Translations under genes and position numbers: made by a program | Notes under the pieces: generated by a model | What the model was told of the DNA's origin: nothing | Seen by the model: the letters and a program-made list of their open reading frames with translations, nothing else | Database searches by the model: none | NCBI GenBank assembly: GCA_964583095.1 | Contig: CAZOVB010000048.1 | Coordinates: 1 to 34,282 of the forward strand | Reading direction: 5' to 3' | DNA length: 34,282 nt | From: CAZOVB01 sp964583095 | Lineage (GTDB): Bacteria > Planctomycetota > Phycisphaerae > SM23-33 | Shown here: positions 16,512-23,149 of the stretch, one piece after another | Layout: the number at the start of each line of letters is the position of its first letter | How positions within the stretch are numbered: position 1 is the stretch's first letter

Positions 16512-17984
16512 CTATTCTAAAGCGCAGTAGAGCAGAGAGGAAATGTCTTCCTTCCCGGACACGCGCATCAGCAGCTCCACGTGGGCCCCCAGCAGGCCCA
16601 CCTGGCCGGTCGTGTGGGCATCGGAACCCAGCGTGAACTTCACCCCGCGCTTCAGGCAGGCTTCCACGAAGCCCTCGGGCGGAGGGGCCTTGTGGAAGTT
16701 CAATTCCGCCGCCACCTGCGTATCGGCCAGGATCTGCGCCAGCGGATCGAAAACTTCGCCCAGCAGCGGGTTCTCCCGGGCCACCAGCCACCGAACCGGG
16801 TGGGCCAGAATGTCAATCCCGCTGCTGCAGATCCGCCGGCAGGCCTGGAGAAATTTCCGGACTTCGCCGGCCCGGCTGGTGGCCTGGCGGGCATGGGGCA
16901 CCCAGTGCAAGGCCCCCAGCAGCAGGTCGGGCCAGTCCCGATCTTCCTCCCGGAGGGTCAAGTCCCCCCGGGCATCGAGCTCCACTTCCAGCCCCGTGCG
17001 GATCCGCCCGCTTCGAAGCGGCTCGACCAGCCTTCGCAACGCTTCCACGCGGTCGCCCCTGCCCTCCCGCCACAGGCGGGGCTGCTCGATGTGGCGCCCC
17101 TGCCAGAAATCCTCCCCGGTGCAGTACAACTGCGGGGCGTGCTCGGCCAGGACCAGGCCCGAGAGCCCGACCCTGTCAGCCACCTCGACCGCCTGGGCGA
17201 CCTCAATCCCCCCGCTGCAATAGGCAAGCTGGGTGTGCACGTGGCTGTCGGTGAGCCCCCGGGGCAGGCGGAAACTCCGCTGCTGGAGTTCCAGCCGCCC
17301 CTGATCGAGGGTGATGATCGCCCAGGCATACGGCTCATCGCACAGGGCCCCCACCGTTGCGTATTTCACGCCGTGGTCTTCAGTAAGAGGCTGTCCCTCG
17401 TGGAAGTGACCACTTACCGAAAGATCGACCCCGGCCCTGCGGTAGGACCGCATGATCTGCTCCCGGTTGACCGGCATGTAGGGATAGTCCGCGTCGATGG
17501 GCGGATGGATCGGATTGTGTTGAAGCGCCAGCAGGGGTCCGTCGTGGAGGGAAGCGAAACGCTCCAGTCGGGCCAACTGCTCAGCCGGTCTCGTGCAGAC
17601 GTCGTTGGCGTCCCAACGGTCGTCGAAACAGGCCACCGCCAGTTCGCCCAGGGTGAAGATCCGCAGGCCCGGCGCGTCGATCCCCGTCATCTTCCAAGAG
17701 GGAAGATCGTGGTTTCCACGGACGATCCACCGGGGCAGATCACCGATGGCCTGGTCAAGATCCTCCTGCAGGTTCCGGTAGATCTGCTCGGACTGCGGGT
17801 CTTGGGCGTCGGCTGTCAGATCCCCCAGGATGCACACGGCATGGAGAGGCCCCAGGCTGCGGGCTTCCTTTACGGCCCGCCGGACCCAGTGGCCGGCCAG
17901 GTGCCCCGCCCGCCCGGGCCTGGATTCATCCCGCCGCGACGCGTGCAGGTCGGTAAGGACGGCAATTCGAATGGTCTCTTCCAT
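16512..17984 (-). CDS. Fusion of calcineurin-like phosphoesterase and PHP-domain phosphoesterase
   Basis: 490 residues from the ATG at 17984; the open frame reaches back to 18095 but the extra part has no family similarity and covers the divergent trpD promoter. GGAGGAAAG lies about 10-14 bases before the ATG. The N-terminal half is a metallophosphoesterase: LTDLHAS (Asp12, His14), LGDLT (Asp55), RGNHD (Asn91, His92), QHNPIH (His156) and SGHFH (His193, His195). The C-terminal half (about 243-490) is a PHP domain: TDSHVHTQ (His248, His250), LAEHA (Glu281, His282), DILAHPV (His395) and GSDAHTTG (Asp455, His457). Both metal sites look complete. PHP proteins of this type resemble histidinol-phosphatase/YcdX-like enzymes. 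The substrate is unknown. It is the first gene of the minus-strand run. Confidence 0.93.
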   Translation of the reverse strand: MEETIRIAVLTDLHASRRDESRPGRAGHLAGHWVRRAVKEARSLGPLHAVCILGDLTADAQDPQSEQIYRNLQEDLDQAIGDLPRWIVRGNHDLPSWKMTGIDAPGLRIFTLGELAVACFDDRWDANDVCTRPAEQLARLERFASLHDGPLLALQHNPIHPPIDADYPYMPVNREQIMRSYRRAGVDLSVSGHFHEGQPLTEDHGVKYATVGALCDEPYAWAIITLDQGRLELQQRSFRLPRGLTDSHVHTQLAYCSGGIEVAQAVEVADRVGLSGLVLAEHAPQLYCTGEDFWQGRHIEQPRLWREGRGDRVEALRRLVEPLRSGRIRTGLEVELDARGDLTLREEDRDWPDLLLGALHWVPHARQATSRAGEVRKFLQACRRICSSGIDILAHPVRWLVARENPLLGEVFDPLAQILADTQVAAELNFHKAPPPEGFVEACLKRGVKFTLGSDAHTTGQVGLLGAHVELLMRVSGKEDISSLLYCALE

Positions 17985-18015
17985 CGGCAAGGGACTTTCC
18001 TCCGGAGACCCCGGG

Positions 18016-18043
18016 TTGTACACCGAAGCCCAGCAGGTATAAT
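18016..18043 (+). promoter_or_regulatory. Candidate promoter for trpD
   Basis: A perfect TATAAT (18038-18043) lies 16 bases after TTGTAC (18016-18021; 3 of 6). Transcription would start near 18050, about 65 bases before the trpD ATG. A separate perfect TTGACA at 18049-18054 has only a weak -10 (TTTGAA, 18072-18077) and is the less likely alternative. Confidence 0.45.
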
Positions 18044-18115
18044 CACGTTTGACACTCGCTCCAAAAGGGCCTTTGAACCAAGGTATCTGATCCACATCCT
18101 GGAGGAAACCCGATT

Positions 18116-19138
18116 ATGGCTGAGCTGGACTACCCGCAAGTTCTCAAGAAGGTGATCTCCGGCGATTCACTGACCTTCGACCAGGCACACCAGGCGTTTT
18201 CCCAGATCATGCAGGGCGCCTGGAGCGAGAGCCGCATCGCCGGCATGCTTGTCGCCCTGGCCGCAAAAAGCGAAACCATCGAGGAGATCTGCGGAGCCGC
18301 CCAAGCCATGCGCGAACACGTCCTGCGCATCGACAACGGCGGCGCGGACCTCATGGACACCTGCGGCACAGGGGGAACGGGCATCAGCACGTTCAATATC
18401 TCCACGGCCGCTTCGTTCGTCCTGGCCGGGGCGGGCGTGCGCGTGGCCAAGCACGGCAACCGCACCCATACCCGCGCCAGCGGCTCTGCCAACGTCCTGG
18501 CCGCTTTGGGGGTGAACATCGAGGCCTCGCCCGAGACCGTCTCCCGCTGCCTGGCCAAGGCGAAGGTCGGCTTCTGCTTTGCCGTGCTCTGCCACCCCGC
18601 CATGAAGTACGCCGTCCCCGTCCGCAAACAACTGGGCGTTCGAACGCTGTTCAACCTGCTGGGCCCGCTGACCAACCCCGCCGGGGCCTCGCGACAGTTG
18701 ATGGGGGTCTTCGACGCAGACCTGACCGAGACGCTGGCAGCCGTTCTGGGTCGACTGGGCGCCCGACGCGCAATGGTCGTTCATGCCGATGACGGCCTGG
18801 ACGAGATCTCCACCACCGCCCCCACGCGGATCAGCGAACTGGCCGGCGGGGAGGTCAACACCTCCCGCGTCTCTCCGGAAGATTTCGGCCTGGAGCGGGC
18901 CAGGCTCGACGATCTGCTCATCGATTCTCCCGAGCAATCGGCCCAGACCATTCGCGACGTGCTCGAGGGCAAGACCGGGCCCTGCCGGGATATCGTCCTG
19001 CTCAACGCCGCAGCAGGGCTCTACCTGGCGGAAAAGGCCCAGAGCATCGCAGAAGGGATCCGGCAAGCCTCGCAGAGCATCGATTCCCGCGCGGCCCTGG
19101 GGGCCCTGGAAGAGCTGATTTCTACCTCCAAGGCCTGA
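18116..19138 (+). CDS. trpD: Anthranilate phosphoribosyltransferase (TrpD)
   Basis: Transfers phosphoribose from PRPP to anthranilate in tryptophan synthesis. The 340-residue length is normal. Visible motifs are DTCGTGGTG (81-89, PRPP loop; most family members have GTGGD), STFNISTAAS (91-100), AKHGN (111-115), the arginine-containing VPVRKQLGVRTLFNLLGPL, and DDGLDEIS with the Asp-Glu metal pair. The segment after KHGNR reads THTRASGSAN where RSVSS..GSAD is usual, a mild divergence. GGAGGAAA precedes the ATG. It stands alone: no other tryptophan gene is in the window. It is divergent from the phosphoesterase fusion, and followed 67 bases later by the AraC-type regulator. Confidence 0.94.
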   Translation: MAELDYPQVLKKVISGDSLTFDQAHQAFSQIMQGAWSESRIAGMLVALAAKSETIEEICGAAQAMREHVLRIDNGGADLMDTCGTGGTGISTFNISTAASFVLAGAGVRVAKHGNRTHTRASGSANVLAALGVNIEASPETVSRCLAKAKVGFCFAVLCHPAMKYAVPVRKQLGVRTLFNLLGPLTNPAGASRQLMGVFDADLTETLAAVLGRLGARRAMVVHADDGLDEISTTAPTRISELAGGEVNTSRVSPEDFGLERARLDDLLIDSPEQSAQTIRDVLEGKTGPCRDIVLLNAAAGLYLAEKAQSIAEGIRQASQSIDSRAALGALEELISTSKA

Positions 19139-19189
19139 TTGACAACTCTTTTTCGGGAATTCCTGCTGCCGGAATCGATCATCCTGCTT

Positions 19190-19195
19190 TATAAT
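19190..19195 (+). promoter_or_regulatory. Perfect -10 hexamer very close to the regulator start
   Basis: TATAAT ends ten bases before the ATG at 19206. If used, transcription would start within a few bases of the ATG, giving a leaderless or nearly leaderless mRNA. No convincing -35 lies 16-18 bases upstream, and no Shine-Dalgarno sequence precedes the ATG. Confidence 0.35.
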
Positions 19196-19205
19196 ATCCG
19201 TCCTG

Positions 19206-20369
19206 ATGGCCAAACACCGAACCATTGAGATCGCCCTTTCCCTCCAGCACCCCTATACCACCATTGTGGATCTGCTCCGGGGCATCGGGCAATACAGCCG
19301 TCGATTCGGCCCCTGGAAGATGGTCCTGATCCGCCCGGATTCGGGCACACAGTGGCCCGGCAAGGCCAAGAGCAAGCCCAACGGAACCATTGTCGATTTC
19401 GACACCTACAACCGCCTTGGCCGGGAGCAGGGCCCCTACACCCAGCGCCCCTGCGTCTGCCTTCTTGGAGTGAACCTCGGCGTCAAGGTCCCGGTCTATG
19501 CACCCGATGATCCCCAGGCGGGGCGACTGGCAGCGGAGCACCTCATGCAGCGAGGCCTCGAGAATCTCGCCTTCTGCGGAACGCAGGAAGCTTTCAGCCG
19601 CCGCAGAGAGGTCGGTTTTTTCGATGCCGCCGGGGAGGAAGGGATCGAGATACACTCGATCGTCCCTCCCGGCAAGCTCAATCGCCTCAACCGGACAAGC
19701 CTGCTGACCCCGGAGAAAATCCGCCCCTGGCTCGAGCAGCTACCCCTGCCGGTGGGAATCCTGGCCTGCACAGACGCCGTGGCCGCCAATGTCCTCGAAG
19801 CCTGCTGCCAGGCCTCGTTGCGAATCCCCGAAGAAGTCAGTATCGTCGGCGTGGACAACGACGAGGTCATCTGCGACTACTCCCAGGTTGCCCTGACGAG
19901 CATCGACCGCGACATGCAGCGAGTCGGCTACGAAGCCGCCGGAGGACTCGATCGGCTCATGAACGGCCAGGGAGTCGATTGCAAAGAGCATCTGACCCAT
20001 CCCAAACGCGTGGTGGCCCGGGAGAGCACCGACCGGCTGATGCATCGCAACCCGCAGTTCGCACAGGCATGGCAGTTCATGCGCGACCGCTGCGGCGAGC
20101 CGATCACACTGGAAGACGTCCTGGATGAGGTCCCCGTCTCCCGCAGCACACTGGAAAGAAGCTTCAAACAGGCCCTGGGCCGAACGCCTGGAGAAGAGCT
20201 CCGCAGGCTGCGTCTCAACCGCGCCTGCAAGCTCCTGGAAGAAACCACCATGCCCATGATCGAGGTGGCCACCCACTGCGGCATGAGTTCGCTTTCCTAC
20301 TTCAGCCAGGCCTTTAAGAAACAGTTTGAGATGCCCCCCACCGAGTACCGGAAGCGCTCCGGGCTCTAA
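19206..20369 (+). CDS. XylR-like transcriptional regulator (LacI-type sensor with AraC DNA-binding domain)
   Basis: 387 residues. The N-terminal part (about 5-275) is a periplasmic-binding-protein-like sugar sensor without a LacI headpiece; recognisable pieces are QAGRLAAEHLMQRGLENLAF and the LacI-family IPEEVSIVGVDNDE. The C-terminal 100 residues (about 285-387) are an AraC-type double helix-turn-helix: ITLEDVLDEVPVSRSTLERSF, then LRLNRACKLLEE, IEVATHCGMSSLSYFSQAF and the closing F.MPPTEYR. This is the XylR arrangement, which usually senses a sugar and activates or represses nearby catabolic genes. galK begins 44 bases downstream on the same strand, so galactose or a related sugar is a reasonable but unproven ligand. 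Confidence 0.92.
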   Translation: MAKHRTIEIALSLQHPYTTIVDLLRGIGQYSRRFGPWKMVLIRPDSGTQWPGKAKSKPNGTIVDFDTYNRLGREQGPYTQRPCVCLLGVNLGVKVPVYAPDDPQAGRLAAEHLMQRGLENLAFCGTQEAFSRRREVGFFDAAGEEGIEIHSIVPPGKLNRLNRTSLLTPEKIRPWLEQLPLPVGILACTDAVAANVLEACCQASLRIPEEVSIVGVDNDEVICDYSQVALTSIDRDMQRVGYEAAGGLDRLMNGQGVDCKEHLTHPKRVVARESTDRLMHRNPQFAQAWQFMRDRCGEPITLEDVLDEVPVSRSTLERSFKQALGRTPGEELRRLRLNRACKLLEETTMPMIEVATHCGMSSLSYFSQAFKKQFEMPPTEYRKRSGL

Positions 20370-20413
20370 CGGGATTGACAAGCACCACTGGAAGGACTAG
20401 CTTTCGCGGAATC

Positions 20414-21571
20414 ATGGACATCGACACGGTCAAGCAACAGTTCGCCAGTCGTTTCGGACGCCCCTGCTCCGGCGTCGCTCGCGCACCGGGAAGGGTCAAC
20501 CTCATCGGGGAACATACCGACTACAACGACGGCTTCGTCCTGCCCATCGCCATCGAGCGGGAAACGCTCGCAGCCTTCGCTCCGGCCCAAAGCACCCTGG
20601 CGACGTTCGTCAGCGCCCAGGCCGAAGAAGAAGCCATTGTGGACCTGGGCGACCAGATCCGCCGCGGCGCCCCCGCATGGGCAAACTACCCCAAGGGCGT
20701 CGCAGCCGGGCTGATCGCCGCAGCCGGACCCCTCCAGGGCGCCGATATCCTGTTTTCCTCCGACGTGCCCCTGGGCGGGGGACTTTCCTCCTCGGCCTCG
20801 CTGGAAGTCGCAGCCGCCAAGGCCCTGCTGGCCGTCTCAGACAAGGCCCTCGAAGACTACCCGCTGGCCCAGATCTGCCAACAGGCCGAACACGAATTCG
20901 CCAACGCCCCCTGCGGTATCATGGATCAGTCCATTTCCATCATGGGCCAGGAAGGACACGCCCTCCTGCTGGACTGCCGAAGCGGCGAGGTCCGACACAT
21001 CCCCTTCGACGATCCCAGCCTGGTGCTGCTGGTGGTCAACACCAACGTCCAGCACGGAATTGCCGACGGCGAATACGCCAAACGTCGCACCCAGTGTGAA
21101 CAGGCCGCCGAACTGATCGCCCTGCCCTCCCTGCGCGATGCCACGCCGGAAATGGTCGAATCGGCCGCGAAAGACTCCACCCTCCAGGGCGATCTGCTCA
21201 AACGAGCCCGGCATGTCGTCTCGGAGATCCACAGGACCCTCGACGCCGTGGAAGCCCTCGAAAAGGGCAATTATCACCGCTTCGGGCAGTTGATGTACGA
21301 CTCCCACGCCTCCCTGCGGGATGATTACGAGGTCAGTTGCGACGAACTGGACACCGTGGTCGAAATCGCAGCCGCCTGCGATGGCGTGTACGGCGCCCGA
21401 ATGACCGGGGGCGGCTTTGGAGGCTGTGCGATCATCCTGGCCGTGGCTGCCCAGGCCGACGCCATCGGCCAAAGCATCGCCCGGCGGTTCTCCGAGAAAT
21501 TCGGCCACGAGGCACCGATGTTCACCACCCGCGCCGCTGCCGGCGCCCGGTTGCTCGAACACAACTCCTGA
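20414..21571 (+). CDS. galK: Galactokinase (GalK)
   Basis: GHMP-family kinase phosphorylating galactose at C1, the first committed Leloir-pathway step. 385 residues from ATG 20414; an upstream TTG at 20375 is in frame but would add 13 unrelated residues. Signatures are GRVNLIGEHTDYNDG (about 26-40, galactokinase signature), PLGGGLSSSASLEVA (ATP-binding GHMP motif), CGIMDQSISIMG containing the catalytic-base aspartate region, and ARMTGGGFGGCAI (motif 3). It is placed directly after the XylR-like regulator, suggesting control by it. galT, galE and galM are not in the window. A related GHMP sugar kinase is the alternative, but the signatures are specific. Confidence 0.94.
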   Translation: MDIDTVKQQFASRFGRPCSGVARAPGRVNLIGEHTDYNDGFVLPIAIERETLAAFAPAQSTLATFVSAQAEEEAIVDLGDQIRRGAPAWANYPKGVAAGLIAAAGPLQGADILFSSDVPLGGGLSSSASLEVAAAKALLAVSDKALEDYPLAQICQQAEHEFANAPCGIMDQSISIMGQEGHALLLDCRSGEVRHIPFDDPSLVLLVVNTNVQHGIADGEYAKRRTQCEQAAELIALPSLRDATPEMVESAAKDSTLQGDLLKRARHVVSEIHRTLDAVEALEKGNYHRFGQLMYDSHASLRDDYEVSCDELDTVVEIAAACDGVYGARMTGGGFGGCAIILAVAAQADAIGQSIARRFSEKFGHEAPMFTTRAAAGARLLEHNS

Positions 21572-22043
21572 TCCCGGAGCAAGGCCCGTACGGACGACCC
21601 TCCTCTGACGGGGATGCCGGGGGAATCTTTCCGATGCCCCCTGAAACGCTCAAACGCGAAAGGCCTCACCTGCCTTGGGCAGTGGACCCGCGGCTTGTCA
21701 AAATAGGTAAACTACGAAGCTTGGATAACTTCAACCCCCCTCGACTTGAGCAGAAAATCGGAGGAATTTACACCTTTTGTATTAGGTCTCCGTTAAGCCC
21801 CTTTTTGGGCAGGCCTTATGGGAACTCTGAATAGTCTCAATGCCCTAAGGTCAAGCCCGCTTTTGCTCGATATGATTAGTGCAAGGATGCTCAGAGCCGA
21901 TGGCCGAGGAGAACATCGGTTTGAAAAACTGAGACTCGTGGATCCGACCAGACGGTCGACATGCTGATGTGCAAAAGGATGAGCCATCAGGACCGGTCGG
22001 TTTCCAAGGCTCGCGGAATGTCGCGGCGAGGTAAAAACCGAAT
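21572..22043 (+). other. 472-base intergenic region with several potential RNA hairpins
   Basis: There is no convincing gene here, and base composition drops in G+C compared with the flanking genes. Potential helices on the plus strand are GCCC/GGGC with a pyrimidine loop (21797-21810); CCTTA-T-GGG pairing with CCC-TAAGG (21814-21822 with 21843-21850, one bulged T); a nested element with outer CTCAG/CTGAG (21890-21894 with 21929-21933) and inner CCGATG/CATCGG (21897-21902 with 21914-21919); and CGACC-AGAC-GGTCG (21945-21958). Together they may form a structured leader or small RNA ahead of the FlgM-like gene. It matches no riboswitch I know. GGAGG at 21762-21766 is not followed by a usable start. 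Confidence 0.35.
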
Positions 22044-22307
22044 ATGAACACTGCATCTGAGAAGCTTCAGTCGCGCGCAACCGCCAGTGCGGCTGTGGAC
22101 GCCTCCTACCAGGGCGAAGGCGACCTCGGAACCGACGAAATCCGCTCAACTGGCCAGGAAAAGGCCGGCATCAAGGTCTGCCAACCCGAAATCCGCTGGG
22201 ATCTGGTCAAGCGCGTAAAAGCCCAGATCGCCTCGGGCACGTTTGAAACCCCCGAGCGAATCGAACGGACCGTCGAGCGACTGGCCGAGGATTTGTTCGG
22301 CCTGTAA
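22044..22307 (+). CDS. FlgM-like small protein (possible anti-sigma-28 factor)
   Basis: 87 residues. The first 45 are hydrophilic and low in order-promoting residues. The C-terminal half, IRWDLVKRVKAQIASGTF followed by PERIERTVERLAEDL, matches the FlgM pattern (V/I-R..KV..L+..I..G.Y.....IA..ll.dL), the part that binds sigma-28/FliA. FlgM is intrinsically disordered and holds back flagellar late-gene transcription until the hook is complete. No flagellar structural gene is in the window, although a chemoreceptor is at its end. GAGG lies 12 bases upstream of the ATG. A strong terminator follows 31 bases after the stop, so this is a separate unit from the signalling genes. The match is short, so the family call is moderate. 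Confidence 0.6.
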   Translation: MNTASEKLQSRATASAAVDASYQGEGDLGTDEIRSTGQEKAGIKVCQPEIRWDLVKRVKAQIASGTFETPERIERTVERLAEDLFGL

Positions 22308-22337
22308 GCCCAAAAACCCCTGTAGTTCCCAATCCAG

Positions 22338-22377
22338 GCGATCACGTCTCTTTTCGGGCGTGATCGCGTTTTTTTTT
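22338..22377 (+). terminator. Intrinsic terminator after the FlgM-like gene
   Basis: GCGATCACG (22338-22346) pairs perfectly with CGTGATCGC (22359-22367) around a 12-base loop, followed by G and nine T residues (22369-22377). This is the clearest rho-independent terminator in the window. Confidence 0.9.
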
Positions 22378-22398
22378 CTCCAAGGGCATATTTTGAAA

Positions 22399-22428
22399 CT
22401 GACGCCTGCTCCCTCCGACTGTTAAAAT
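22399..22428 (+). promoter_or_regulatory. Candidate promoter for the phosphorelay operon
   Basis: CTGACG (22399-22404, 4 of 6) and TAAAAT (22423-22428, 5 of 6) are spaced by 18 bases, lying between the terminator and the HTH-receiver gene. It would give a leader of about 110 bases. Confidence 0.35.
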
Positions 22429-22544
22429 ATGAAAACTTGGCAACATGCATGGACTGCACAGTTTAACCTGAGATTCATACCTTGGGTTCATTTGGCCTGA
22501 TGACGCAAGAGGCCTACCGCACAAAAGAAGGGCGCAGGTAGACG

Positions 22545-23132
22545 ATGGATCTGCAAGAAATCAAAGACAAGGCGGTCTTTACCACCGGAGAGGCAGCCGA
22601 TGTCTGCAAGCTGTCCCAGCAGACGATTATCCGCTGCTTCGACAACGGTCAGCTCTCGGGGTTCCGGGTCCCGGGCAGCCGATTCCGGCGCATCCCGCGA
22701 GAAGCGCTGATCCGCTTCATGAAGGACAACAACATCCCCCTGGGCCCCCTGGGAGAGAGCGGAAGAATCCGCGTGCTCGTGGTCGACGACGATCCGCAGA
22801 TCATCGAGCTGTTCGTGGATGTCCTCGAAGCCGACGGACGCTTTGAGGTCGCTACCGCACAGACCGGCTACGACGCCGGCGTGATGACCCAGCAGTTCAA
22901 CCCAGACGTGGTCGTCCTGGACTATATGCTCCCGGACATCAACGGAAACGTCGTCTGCAGGACCATCCGCCAGAACGAGGACCTTGCCCACATGCGCGTC
23001 CTGATCATCTCCGGAATGGTCGACCCGGCAGAGGTCACAAACCTCATGCAGGCCGGCGCCGATGACTTCATCAAAAAGCCCTTCAACATCGAACAGGTGA
23101 TCGAGAGAATCCTCCAACTGGTCAACGCCTGA
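22545..23132 (+). CDS. Response regulator with N-terminal excisionase/MerR-like HTH and C-terminal receiver
   Basis: 195 residues. The N-terminal HTH (about 10-62) has TTGEAADVCKLSQQTIIRCF then PGSRFRRIPREALIRFM, the wing-containing excisionase/MerR (HTH_17) pattern that binds DNA. After a short linker, the receiver (75-195) has the acidic pocket VVDDDP (Asp81-83), phospho-acceptor Asp126 in VVVLDYMLPD, Ser156 (IISG) and Lys178 (IKKPF). Most response regulators place the receiver first; here the order is reversed. AGGTAGACG precedes the ATG. The HDOD-kinase gene begins 17 bases after the stop, so the kinase is the likely phosphodonor. Phosphorylation probably modulates DNA binding or dimerisation (inference). 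Confidence 0.93.
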   Translation: MDLQEIKDKAVFTTGEAADVCKLSQQTIIRCFDNGQLSGFRVPGSRFRRIPREALIRFMKDNNIPLGPLGESGRIRVLVVDDDPQIIELFVDVLEADGRFEVATAQTGYDAGVMTQQFNPDVVVLDYMLPDINGNVVCRTIRQNEDLAHMRVLIISGMVDPAEVTNLMQAGADDFIKKPFNIEQVIERILQLVNA

Positions 23133-23149
23133 AGGCAAGCAAGGATGCC

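Noticed and set aside
17985..18095. 37-residue extension of the phosphoesterase fusion
   Set aside because: The calcineurin domain starts at the ATG at 17984. The upstream part overlaps the trpD promoter.
19139..19195. TTGACA (19139-19144) paired with TATAAT (19190-19195)
   Set aside because: The spacing is 45 bases, far from the 16-18 needed for one promoter.
20375..20403. TTGACA with TAGCTT upstream of galK
   Set aside because: The -10 matches only 3 of 6 bases, and galK lies close behind the regulator, so co-transcription is simpler.
21762..21790. GGAGG as the ribosome-binding site of a small leader peptide
   Set aside because: The only nearby start (TTG at 21777) gives TTG-TAT-TAG, which is not a plausible peptide.
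21896..21903. GCCGATGG as a sigma-28 -10 before the FlgM-like gene
   Set aside because: Only six of eight bases match, there is no -35, and the bases are better explained as one arm of an inverted repeat.
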